Assembly (NCBI GenBank): GCA_964484485.1
Contig: CAZAGD010000191.1
Location: 1-16,928 of the forward strand
Reading direction: 5' to 3'
Length of the DNA stretch: 16,928 nt
From: CAZAGD01 sp964484485
GTDB lineage: Bacteria > Desulfobacterota > SM23-61
Numbering within the stretch: the first letter of the stretch is position 1; each line of letters starts with the position of its first letter. Positions 1 through 5,995 of the stretch are shown in pieces. The notes beneath the pieces are model-generated. The model did not search any database. It worked only from the letters and a program-made list of their open reading frames with translations, and was not told where the DNA came from. The position numbers were made by a program, and so were the translations under genes.

Positions 1-125
1 CCCCTGTCAACGCTTCGCTCCCACCCTTACGAGTGACAACGCATGACTCGGGGCCAGTGTGGATCGCTACTCCTTCACTGTATGGCTCTTCCATCCACTA
101 CACCCTGCCGGTTTCTCCGGCGCAC
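1..125 (-). mobile_element. 5' end of a group II intron (partial, cut by window edge)
   Basis: Read on the minus strand, this stretch begins at position 125 with GTGCG, the conserved 5' boundary of group II introns (GUGYG). A short GCCGG/CCGGC hairpin follows at once. The G+C-rich sequence down to position 1 resembles, from memory, the domain I leader of bacterial introns that carry an LtrA-type reverse transcriptase. The boundary coincides with the point where similarity to the DUF3368 gene on the other strand starts. The intron is antisense to that gene, so it could not be spliced from its mRNA. The reverse transcriptase and domains V-VI would lie outside the window. The call rests on the boundary motif and recall of related leaders, not on a full fold. 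Confidence 0.55.
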
Positions 126-412
126 CAGGATTCAGGTTAAACTTTTATTCGACTTGGAACAAGGTGAGGCAGAAGTTATTATACTGGCGAAGGAGAAAGG
201 AATCCATCAGGTATTGATCGATGAGAGAATTGCCAGAATGCAGGCGAAAGTTTTTGGGGCTTCAAGTTATCGGCACACTCGGATTACTATTGAAGGCTAA
301 GAAGAAAGGGTTTCTGGTAGCAATAAAACCTTTGATTGATAAAATGCTCAAAAGCGGTATTTGGGTAAAAGAAGATATAGTTGAGGGTATATTAAAAGAA
401 GCAAATGAGTAA
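126..412 (+). pseudogene. DUF3368 PIN-like toxin, truncated and frameshifted
   Basis: Two overlapping frames together make the C-terminal part of a DUF3368 protein, a PIN-fold family related to VapC ribonuclease toxins. The first frame gives the family core around LDLEQGEAE-like residues, then VLIDERIARMQAKV. The second continues with GLQVIGTLGLLLKAKKKG and ends in an LIDKML...ILKEANE tail. Removing one base from the T5G4 run at about 251-259 joins the frames as AKVLGLQVIGTLG, so the lesion is a one-base insertion (or a homopolymer sequencing error). The N-terminal half, with the first catalytic acidic residue, is missing and replaced by the intron-like sequence. DUF3368 genes usually follow a UPF0175-type antitoxin gene; none is visible. 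It is very probably non-functional. Confidence 0.75.
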
Positions 413-523
413 TGGTAGAGAAAGTAGAAATGAAAAAAACATAACCTTTAAACGAAACGGGTGTCCCAGCCATAACCAGATGAAGATTCTACATCCTAAC
501 TGAATTTTTCAGTCGCCCCAATC

Positions 524-544
524 ATTCCACTTCGTAGGTGGAAT
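524..544 (+). repeat. CGT-loop hairpin repeat, copy 1
   Basis: The core is TTCCACTT-CGT-AGGTGGAA, an 8-bp stem with one T.G pair and a CGT loop, plus one more flanking A-T pair. Similarity to the copy at 2332-2352 reaches further left: both are preceded by TGAATTTTTCA and then CCCCAATC, so the shared unit is about 45 bp (501-546 and 2309-2354). Confidence 0.75.
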
Positions 545-653
545 TGATGATTTTCAGTCAAATGGGAAACGAACTGAACAAACGGGATAAGCTAAAAAAG
601 CCATAAAGATAAAATATTTTTTAGACTGATGCGTGTGTGCTATAATCGGTAAC

Positions 654-929
654 ATGTCTTATGAAGATTTTATTAAGGATGAAAAGACAATTTTTGCTGT
701 GTTGAGAGCGATTGAAGTAATTGGAGAGGCTGTTAAACATATACCAATGGATTTTTGAATGAAATTTTCTGATATTCCCTGGCGTGACATCGCTGGTATG
801 AGAGATGTTTTGATCCATGATTACTTTGGGGTAGATCTTGAAACTGAGTGGGGGACCATCAAGGTTGACATTCCAAAAATAAAACCATGCTTTATTAGGG
901 TTTTAGAAGAAATAAAAAAAGAATCTTAA
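654..929 (+). pseudogene. HepT-like (DUF86) RNase toxin with in-frame stop
   Basis: The reading frame from the ATG at 654 matches the HepT/DUF86 family, a HEPN-fold RNase toxin normally paired with a MntA nucleotidyltransferase antitoxin. Seen in order are SYEDFIKDEKT, the helix AIEVIGEAVKHIP, IPWRDIAGMRD, and the HEPN active-site motif R-x4-H-x-Y as RDVLIHDY. The end is LEEIKKES. A TGA at 756-758 interrupts the frame between the GEAVKHIP and IPWRDI blocks, where family members usually have a basic residue, so a CGA-to-TGA change is likely. About 25-30 N-terminal residues typical of HepT are also absent, and no MntA gene is found in the 240 bases upstream. Both lesions argue for a dead remnant even though the catalytic motif survives. 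Confidence 0.78.
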
Positions 930-1203
930 CTATTTCTACTTTTACTCAGCCCTGGTTTGATTTTTTCAGTTGTAGCATCAGCACTGAGAAGGACCTGACT
1001 GAGAGTGAACCCGGTCAGGCAGGCATGCTGGAACTCCTCCAGAATTCCTTAATGAATAAGACCCTGGACCGGTTTGTTTAGTCAGTTGATCGTCAAGACG
1101 TTGAGGACAAATTGAAAAGAAGCTGGCATGATATGGTAAAAAGGGATATAATTTGTTACAAAAGTTGTGAATTTGGGAGATAGGCCAAGTAGGGGTAAAT
1201 ACA
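930..1203. other. Intergenic stretch with a possible unrecognised coding remnant
   Basis: No gene can be assigned. One plus-strand frame from about 974 to 1171 stays open except for a TAG near 1078. It reads with a coding-like composition (TEKDLTESEPGQAG, then LELLQNSLMNKTLDRF, then SVDRQDVEDKLKRSWHD), so it may be another broken gene of the island. I do not recognise the family. The last 15 bases carry AGGGG, a plausible ribosome binding site for the next gene. Confidence 0.35.
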
Positions 1204-1431
1204 ATGAATCAGATTATGAGTCTGGAGGCAATTAAGAAGGAATTTGGGGGCGAATGGGTGCTTATTGCTTACACAGAATTGGACGATGAGATGCGGGTGA
1301 CTCAAGGGCGGGTCCTTGCTCATTCCCCCAACCGCGATGAGGTCTACCGGAAACTCTTGTCAATCCGAGGCCAACAGGTGGCCGTGGAATATATGGGCGA
1401 GGTACCTGAAGACCTGGCGGTGGTGTTGTGA
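1204..1431 (+). CDS. Small conserved-looking protein paired with aspartic protease
   Basis: This encodes 75 residues of unknown function. The sequence is compact, with no signal peptide or membrane segment. It begins with a short helix (SLEAIKKEFGG), followed by strands WVLIAYTEL, RVTQGRVLAHS and QQVAVEYMGE around a helix DEVYRKLLSI. This alpha/beta pattern recalls small DUF5678-like proteins, but that is a weak impression. The start at 1204 follows AGGGG with good spacing; an in-frame ATG at 1216 is an alternative. Its TGA stop overlaps the GTG start of the retropepsin-like gene, so the two are translationally coupled and probably act together, perhaps as regulator or adaptor and protease. 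Unlike its neighbours in the island, it is intact. Confidence 0.7.
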   Translation: MNQIMSLEAIKKEFGGEWVLIAYTELDDEMRVTQGRVLAHSPNRDEVYRKLLSIRGQQVAVEYMGEVPEDLAVVL

Positions 1432-1850
1432 AATCAGGTAAATCCTATCAATTACACCGCCAGGGAAACCTGCTGGTTTTGCGCGCCGCAATAGGTGGAG
1501 TTGACGGTAGCGTGGTAATCCTTCGTCTTCTGTTAGATACGGGTGCCAGCTATACTATGCTGCCCGTAGAGGCGGTGGAAGCGATCGGCTGTGACACCCA
1601 TCATCCTTTACAAAAAGTACGCATTGTCGCTGCCAATGGGGTCATCGTTGCCCCTATTGTCGCTGTCCCGTGGTTCAATTGTCTGGGACAACGTATAGAA
1701 CAATGGCCGGTGGTGGCTCATACCATACCGCAAGGAGCATTTGTTGACGGTTTATTAGGCATGGATTTTCTCGTTCACTTCCAAGCAAATATCGCCGTTG
1801 GCAAGGCCGAAGTAATTTTGGGCAAAGAAGATACAAGTGATTTAAGATAA
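1428..1850 (+). CDS. Retropepsin-like aspartic protease
   Basis: A 140-residue single-domain protein of the retroviral-type (pepsin-like) aspartic protease fold. The catalytic motif D37-T-G-A lies in a hydrophobic strand (LRLLLDTGASYTMLP, residues 32-46). The second hallmark, hydrophobic-hydrophobic-Gly before an acidic/aromatic turn, is at GLLGMDFL (108-115). Such enzymes work as homodimers, each chain supplying one Asp. No signal peptide or membrane anchor is seen, so it should act in the cytoplasm. The GTG start overlaps the stop of the preceding small gene by four bases (GTGA), and no separate promoter is seen. The substrate cannot be read from sequence; the partner protein is the obvious candidate. 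Family confidence is high, biological role unknown. Confidence 0.85.
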   Translation: MKSGKSYQLHRQGNLLVLRAAIGGVDGSVVILRLLLDTGASYTMLPVEAVEAIGCDTHHPLQKVRIVAANGVIVAPIVAVPWFNCLGQRIEQWPVVAHTIPQGAFVDGLLGMDFLVHFQANIAVGKAEVILGKEDTSDLR

Positions 1851-2025
1851 CCAAAAAGCGCACAAATTAAACAGGTTATCGTCCAGGATTTTATTTCATT
1901 CTATTCCGTAGGCTGAGACAGTGATTCCTGCCCCATTTTTTGAGCCTGTCTATTTTAACCAGAGAAATCAGTAAAGAGTAAGTGGGAAATGGTGGTCGCG
2001 TTCTACCCTGGAAGGAGAGCGCGTT

Positions 2026-2247
2026 GAGAAGCTAAGTTATGATCGGGAAGAAGCCATCTTGATGTTTTAGGTCATCCCCGAGGGAGTTATTGATCGCGCC
2101 GAGCAAGCAGGGCCGCTCATCGCCCATTTTACGGAAACCGGCCGTCTGCTATTGCTGGAAATACTCGATGCCAGCGATTTCCTCTGTCAAGTGATCAAGG
2201 CAACGCTTCGTTCTGAAATGGAGGAAATGCCACTCGCTGTAGAATAG
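2026..2247 (+). pseudogene. DUF2283-family small protein with in-frame stop
   Basis: The frame reads EKLSYDREEAILMF, a TAG at 2068-2070, then VIPEGVIDRAEQAGPLIAHFTETGRLLLLEILDAS and a tail to the TAG at 2245-2247. This matches the DUF2283 pattern (YDREADALYI, then a strand with 'D..GRLVGIEILDAS'). DUF2283 proteins are small and often sit next to DUF4258-type genes in toxin-antitoxin-like pairs; no partner is visible here. The start is uncertain: a GGAAGGAG lies at 2010-2017 but no clear in-frame ATG precedes the conserved part. The in-frame stop makes it a probable pseudogene of the island. Confidence 0.65.
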
Positions 2248-2331
2248 CAAATGATTAAATGATCAACACCCCAAAAATTGAATCCCCAAAAAAACTGGAT
2301 TCTCAGATTGAATTTTTCACCCACCCCAATC

Positions 2332-2352
2332 ATTCCACTTCGTAGGTGGAAT
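2332..2352 (+). repeat. CGT-loop hairpin repeat, copy 2
   Basis: Same core as copy 1, including the T.G pair: TTCCACTT-CGT-AGGTGGAA, preceded by ACCCCAATC. The longer shared flank makes it a close sibling of the copy at 524-544. Confidence 0.75.
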
Positions 2353-2512
2353 TGTAATTTTCTTCGAAAAACTCCCCTATGAAAAACAAGAATTAATGAA
2401 ATAATATAAGACCACCCCACCTCCTTTAGTTTGACCTCATTATCCTCCCTAAAACCATCTTCAATACTTTAACCCTCCGCGGCCGAGTCTAAAAAAATTA
2501 CCCCCAAAATTT

Positions 2513-2531
2513 TTCCACCTCGTAGGTGGAA
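2513..2531 (+). repeat. CGT-loop hairpin repeat, copy 3 (C-G variant)
   Basis: TTCCACCT-CGT-AGGTGGAA has a perfect 8-bp stem. At the seventh pair it has C-G where copies 1 and 2 have T.G and copies 4 and 5 have T-A, so pairing is kept while bases change. Confidence 0.75.
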
Positions 2532-2550
2532 CAGGCCAGAGACCCAATCA

Positions 2551-2569
2551 TTCCACTTCGTAAGTGGAA
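2551..2569 (+). repeat. CGT-loop hairpin repeat, copy 4 (T-A variant)
   Basis: TTCCACTT-CGT-AAGTGGAA has a perfect 8-bp stem, preceded by CCCAATCA as in copies 1 and 2. Its right arm supplies the GTG (2564) where the integrase remnant's open frame begins, so this repeat sits at or near the truncation point of that gene. Confidence 0.75.
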
Positions 2570-2932
2570 AAGATAAAAGCATTACGAATCCTGAAAGAAA
2601 GGGCCAAAGTCAGGCTCAGTAAGTCAGAATATGTTTTTCATAGTGAAAATGGCACCAAAATTTGTCCAAGAAATCTTCTAAGGGCATTTTACTCAGCGGT
2701 AAAGAAAGCAAAAATCCTCAAGCTCCGATTTCACGATTTACGCCATACTTTTGCTACAAGGCTTGTGCAAGCTGGAGTAGATATTTACACAGTGCAAAAA
2801 CTTGGAAGGTGGAAAAATATTTCGATGGTTATGAGGTATGCCCATCATTATCCGGAAAGCCTGCGGAAAGGGATAGAAGTGTTGAACTGGATCAATCAAA
2901 AATCTATCACAAATTTATCACAGTTAAAATAA
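2564..2932 (+). pseudogene. Tyrosine recombinase/integrase, C-terminal fragment
   Basis: The 122-residue frame is the C-terminal part of a phage-type integrase catalytic domain. It shows box II (H57-D-L-R60-H61), the Trp that replaces the third histidine in many members (GRWKN, W83) and the nucleophile Tyr in MRYAHH (Y92). The N-terminal DNA-binding domain and the first catalytic Arg are missing, as a full enzyme is about 300-400 residues. Homology seems to start just after the hairpin repeat, so the GTG 'start' is likely accidental. The fragment points at the 3' end of tRNA-Val 38 bases downstream, the usual place for an integrase of a tRNA-integrated island. It is very probably inactive. 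Confidence 0.82.
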
Positions 2933-2962
2933 AAAGGAGTTACAATTTGCTCGTAACTCCTT
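2924..2962 (-). terminator. Rho-independent terminator of tRNA-Val
   Basis: A perfect 10-bp inverted repeat (AAGGAGTTAC at 2934-2943 with GTAACTCCTT at 2953-2962, 9-base loop) is followed on the minus strand by TTTTTATTTT. It lies just past the tRNA 3' end, so it best terminates the tRNA transcript. It overlaps the last codons of the plus-strand integrase remnant. Confidence 0.8.
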
Positions 2963-2970
2963 GATTTTGT

Positions 2971-3047
2971 TGGTAGGCGGTGAGGGAATTGAACCCCCGA
3001 CCTCCGGTATGTGAGACCGGCGCTCTGACCATCTGAGCTAACCGCCC
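2971..3047 (-). tRNA. tRNA-Val (anticodon CAC), CCA encoded
   Basis: On the minus strand the sequence folds as a full cloverleaf. The acceptor is GGGCGGT with ACCGCCT, the first pair being G.U. The D arm is GCTC/GAGC, the anticodon stem CCGGT/ACCGG with loop CTCACAT gives anticodon CAC (valine, codon GUG), and the T arm is GGGGG with GTTCAAT loop. Discriminator A and CCA are encoded. The gene's 3' end faces an integrase remnant, so it probably served as the attachment site of the decayed island; the second att copy would lie left of the window. Confidence 0.95.
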
Positions 3048-3060
3048 TTTATTAAGGGGG

Positions 3061-3066
3061 ATTATA
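3061..3066 (-). promoter_or_regulatory. -10 box for tRNA-Val
   Basis: On the minus strand a perfect TATAAT lies 14 bases before the mature tRNA 5' end, which puts the transcription start about 7 bases upstream of it. The -35 region is a run of A/T with no good match, so only the -10 is supported. Confidence 0.45.
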
Positions 3067-3415
3067 TTTTAATTAAAAATAACAAAAATTTTTGGAAAAG
3101 TCTACTTTTTTCTTTAAGAGATCTCAGAAAAACTGACTTTTCTCTTCCCGCCAAAGCAAGCGTCCAGAAATACCTCGAAAATGCTGGATTTATGCCTTCG
3201 CAGGAATGACGGAATGGCATCCCGAGGGACTTTTTCAAGGATCTCTCTTTAAGAGAATTTTCTGCGTCTTCGCTGTCTATCAGTTACTTTTAAATCAAGA
3301 CCTTATTTTTCCCTGCGCGCTGCCTACTTTTCCGTCCTTTATACAATTTTCAGGAAAGTAACAGCTGGTTAGATGCATTCCTCTTTGACTTCTTTTTCTC
3401 TTCTGGTAAAATGAG
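3067..3415. other. Intergenic region with a degenerate palindromic repeat
   Basis: No gene is seen. It includes a diverged member of the GTCATTCC-type palindromic repeats at 3153-3210. TCTTTAAGAGA occurs on both sides (near 3110 and 3245). A CCCTCGGGATG-like segment near 3227-3238 reappears inverted near 9141. Confidence 0.5.
3153..3210. repeat. GTCATTCC-type palindromic repeat, diverged copy
   Basis: An imperfect large palindrome: AAGCAAGCGTCCAG on the left and CTGGATTTATGCCTTCGC, then AGGAATGAC, on the right. It belongs to the same family as 9587-9644 and 14792-14890, built on 'GTCATTCC...GGAATCCAG'. Repeats of this kind are common in many bacterial intergenic regions. Confidence 0.55.
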
Positions 3416-3655
3416 TTATTAATGGGAGCATAAAATAAATGACATTTTCATGCGTGGTTCGGCAAGCCCCAAGGGCTTGCCCTACGAAAAATTAAAAAAA
3501 CCTCAAATGTAGGGCAAGAGCTTGTCCCTTGCCGCATTTGGTTTTATTTCTTATGTGTAATTACGTCGCAATTTCATTGGGGAAACTCGATAAAGCCAGA
3601 TCACGGAGTAAGATAAGAGTGATAACTGTAAATATTTAATTGCTCCGAGTAAGAA
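3416..3655 (+). mobile_element. 240-bp MITE-like repeat, copy A
   Basis: A non-coding element found again at 9330-9570 and from 16716 to the window edge. It starts TTATTAATGGGAGCA and ends with an imperfect inverted copy of that sequence (right end inverted: TTCTTACTCGGAGCA, 12 of 15 matching). Inside are two hairpins, GGCAAGCCC/GGGCTTGCC and a longer one around AGGGCAAG/CCCTTGCC flanked by CAAAT/ATTTG. The 3' third (ATTGGGGAAACTCGATAAAGCC onward) is also well conserved between copies. No transposase is encoded. Terminal inverted repeats plus constant length suggest a miniature inverted-repeat transposable element; target-site duplications could not be made out. Confidence 0.7.
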
Positions 3656-3708
3656 GTTTTTGGAAAAATGGCTGGCTGAAAAAGCAAATGAATAAAGTAA
3701 ATAACAAT

Positions 3709-3737
3709 TTGAAAAACGATCAAACTATCTTTGCATA
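3709..3737 (+). promoter_or_regulatory. Possible sigma70 promoter for the OsmC gene
   Basis: TTGAAA at 3709-3714 and TGCATA at 3732-3737 are separated by 17 bases, about 47 bases before the start codon. The -10 match is modest, so this is a weak call. Confidence 0.35.
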
Positions 3738-3783
3738 AGTGTTTCTCTCAGAAATTACTTTGCATATAAGGTGGAGGCCTTAA

Positions 3784-4173
3784 ATGAAGATGGAAGTTAG
3801 CTGGCAAGATAATTTTATATTCAAGGCCAAGTGCGGTGAGCATGAAGTCTTAACTGATCAGCACCAAACTGAAGGCGGAACAGATAAAGCTCTCACTCCA
3901 GCCGAACTTTTCGTCGCCTCCTTGGGCACTTGCATAGGAGTTTACATTGTCAGATTTTGTAAACGGCATAATTTACCTACCGCAGGACTAAAGGTATTAT
4001 TAGACTGGACCATAGTCAAAGATCCCTGGCGTATTGGATCAATCAAAGCGGAAATTAATTATCCCCATAACATCTCTGAATCAGAGAAAAAAGGGCTTTT
4101 GCGCATGGCCGAATCTTGTTTCGTCCACGAAACGATTTTGCACCAACCAGAAATTAAGGTGGAACTAAAATAA
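3784..4173 (+). CDS. OsmC/Ohr-family peroxide reductase-like protein
   Basis: A 129-residue cytoplasmic protein of the OsmC/Ohr family, thiol-dependent proteins that reduce organic hydroperoxides. The two family cysteines are present: C50 in SLGTCIG, after TPAELFVAS, and C112 in ESCFVHETI, at the expected helix positions. Length is typical. The start has a strong GGTGGAGG ribosome binding site eight bases upstream. Adenine deaminase follows 20 bases downstream on the same strand, so the two may be co-transcribed, though no functional link is obvious. Whether it acts on hydroperoxides or another substrate cannot be told from sequence; many members of this short subgroup are uncharacterised. 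Confidence 0.88.
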   Translation: MKMEVSWQDNFIFKAKCGEHEVLTDQHQTEGGTDKALTPAELFVASLGTCIGVYIVRFCKRHNLPTAGLKVLLDWTIVKDPWRIGSIKAEINYPHNISESEKKGLLRMAESCFVHETILHQPEIKVELK

Positions 4174-4193
4174 AAAAACAACCTGCTAATATT

Positions 4194-5915
4194 ATGGATC
4201 ATCTAACCGCCGTTGCCCGAGGACTTGAACCTGCCGATCTTCTCTTGACTAACGCTAATTTGGTTAATGTGCTCAGCGGAGAAATTTACCCCACTAATGT
4301 AGCCATATCCGGAGAATGGATTGCCGGCGTGGACCAAGAATATACTAAGGGAAAGGAAAGCATAGATTTAGAAGGCCTTTTCCTCCTTCCTGGGTTAATC
4401 AATGGGCATTTTCATCTGGAGAGTTCTTTTTTAACCCCCGCAGAATACGCCCGCTTGGCCCTGGCTCATGGAACCACCACGATTATCCTTGATCCCCACG
4501 AGATAGCCAATGTGTTAGGCTCCGCCGGGGTGCAAGCTCTTTTAGACAACAGTCAAAACCTACCCCTCGATTTTTTCTTCCTCGCCCCTTCCTGCGTGCC
4601 GACCAGCTCTCTGGAAACTTCGGGAGCGCATATGCCCGCCAAGGATTTAGAAAAGATGTTAGCCCATAAGCGGTTTTTGGGTTTGGGGGAGATGATGAAT
4701 TTCCCCGGTGTTTTGCAGCATGACCCTGAGGTTAAGCAAAAAATTGCTGTGGCCCAAAAACGAGGAAAAATTATTGATGGTCACGCCCCCTTGCTCAACA
4801 AGAAAGATCTGAATGCTTATATCGCCTCCGGAATCGACTCGGATCATGAATGCACCTCAAAGAAAGAAGGGGAAGAAAAAATGAGGTTGGGTATGTGGAT
4901 CATGATCCGGGAAGGAACAGTGGCTAAAAATCTCGATGATTTGCTCCCTTTAGTCAATCCCCAAAATTCTCGCCGCTGTCTATTTGTTCTTGATGATCTG
5001 GAGCCAGGAGATCTCTTAGCAAAGGGAGAAATGGATCATTTGTTGCGCCGGGCTGTATCTCTGGGTTTGGATCCTATAATTGCTATTCAAATGGCTACCA
5101 TCAATCCAGCTCAAAGGTTTAAGATCGGAGATCGGGGCGCTATTGCCCCGGGGAAACGCGCTGACCTGCTGGCTGTAACGGACTTAAAAAATTTTGGAGC
5201 CGCCTTAACGATAAAAGATGGCCAAATCGTAGCTCGCGAAGGAAAAACTTACCCCCTTTTCTCTCCTTCCCTAAACCAGAAATACCTACAAACGATTAAA
5301 ATCAAGCCCTTAACAGATGATGCGCTGGCCATAAGATTGTCTGGCTCGGCAGCTTGGGTTATTGGCCTCATTCCTAACCAGATCCTTACGGAAAAGAAGT
5401 GCCTGCCAGTTAAAAAAGATGACGAGGGTTTAGTGAAAGCCGACCTGGAAAATGACATTCTAAAAGTAGCCGTTATCGAGCGGCATAAAGCTTCAGGCAA
5501 TATAGGCCTTGGTTTGGTGCAGGGCTTTGGCCTTAAAAAAGGAGCCCTCGCTTCCTCCTTAGGCCATGACTCGCACAATTTAATTGTTATTGGGACGAAT
5601 GATGAAGATATGAAATTAGCGATTGAAGAAGTGCAAAAAATGCAAGGTGGATTAGTAGTGATGGAGCGAGCCGGAATAAAAGCTTCACTTCCCTTACCTT
5701 TCGCTGGACTAATCTCCCTGGAAAAAGCTGAAGTCGTGGCCGACCAATTATCCCAAGTAAACCAGGCCGCTCAGAAATTAGGATGTAAACTCCAAAACCC
5801 TTTCCTCGCTCTTTCTTTCCTAACTCTGCCGGTAATCCCAGAATTAAAAATCACCGATAAAGGGCTGGTAGACGTCTCTGCTTTCCAGGTCATTCCTCTC
5901 GAAGCCAATTATTGA
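4194..5915 (+). CDS. ade: Adenine deaminase
   Basis: A 573-residue member of the amidohydrolase superfamily, which converts adenine to hypoxanthine plus ammonia in purine salvage. Family marks appear in order: an N-terminal beta-sandwich ending in LFLLPGLINGHFHLESS with metal ligands H72 and H74; the ILDPHEIANVLG block (99-109); LGEMMNFPGVL; DGHAP; SGIDSDHECTS; and FVLDDLEPGDLL with the conserved acidic pair. The urease-like segment IGDRGAIAPGKRADLL follows, then the C-terminal adenine deaminase domain with IGLGLVQGFGLKKGALASSLGHDSHNL. Length fits full-length bacterial Ade. No clear Shine-Dalgarno precedes ATG 4194, so it may depend on coupling with the OsmC gene just upstream. It is convergent with the ABC operon. 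Confidence 0.95.
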   Translation: MDHLTAVARGLEPADLLLTNANLVNVLSGEIYPTNVAISGEWIAGVDQEYTKGKESIDLEGLFLLPGLINGHFHLESSFLTPAEYARLALAHGTTTIILDPHEIANVLGSAGVQALLDNSQNLPLDFFFLAPSCVPTSSLETSGAHMPAKDLEKMLAHKRFLGLGEMMNFPGVLQHDPEVKQKIAVAQKRGKIIDGHAPLLNKKDLNAYIASGIDSDHECTSKKEGEEKMRLGMWIMIREGTVAKNLDDLLPLVNPQNSRRCLFVLDDLEPGDLLAKGEMDHLLRRAVSLGLDPIIAIQMATINPAQRFKIGDRGAIAPGKRADLLAVTDLKNFGAALTIKDGQIVAREGKTYPLFSPSLNQKYLQTIKIKPLTDDALAIRLSGSAAWVIGLIPNQILTEKKCLPVKKDDEGLVKADLENDILKVAVIERHKASGNIGLGLVQGFGLKKGALASSLGHDSHNLIVIGTNDEDMKLAIEEVQKMQGGLVVMERAGIKASLPLPFAGLISLEKAEVVADQLSQVNQAAQKLGCKLQNPFLALSFLTLPVIPELKITDKGLVDVSAFQVIPLEANY

Positions 5916-5995
5916 TTTTGCTTCCCAGCAAACCACCAGGGTTTGCCCTGCGAATTAAAGGAGAAGGTTACCTATCATGAAAGTTTAAATTTCTT

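Larger units (their letters stand above)
2248..2563. other. AT-rich intergenic stretch holding CGT-loop hairpin repeats
   Basis: There is no convincing gene on either strand. The stretch has hairpin copies at 2332-2352, 2513-2531 and 2551-2569. The unit around the first extends left to about 2309 and matches 501-546. The last copy overlaps the 5' edge of the integrase remnant. Confidence 0.6.

Noticed and set aside
2187..2420. Minus-strand open frame of 77 codons between the DUF2283 remnant and the integrase fragment
   Set aside because: It crosses a hairpin repeat and the DUF2283 remnant, has no ribosome binding site and no recognisable domain.
501..2570. Repeated TTCCAC...GTGGAA units suggested a CRISPR array
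   Set aside because: Spacing is irregular (about 40 to 1800 bases), only two copies are close together and there are no cas genes. They are dispersed hairpins.
3575..3650. Conserved 3' part of the 240-bp element considered as a cyclic-di-GMP or other known riboswitch
   Set aside because: The conserved blocks of known riboswitch classes are absent, and copy C and copy A are not placed as leaders of related genes.
5249..5578. Open frame of 109 codons antisense to adenine deaminase
   Set aside because: It lies fully inside a well-supported gene, has an Arg/Ser/Pro-rich shadow composition and no ribosome binding site.
5925..5960. Hairpin GCAAACC/GGTTTGC between the convergent adenine deaminase and permease genes as a terminator
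   Set aside because: The stem has only 7 pairs and no T-run on either side.
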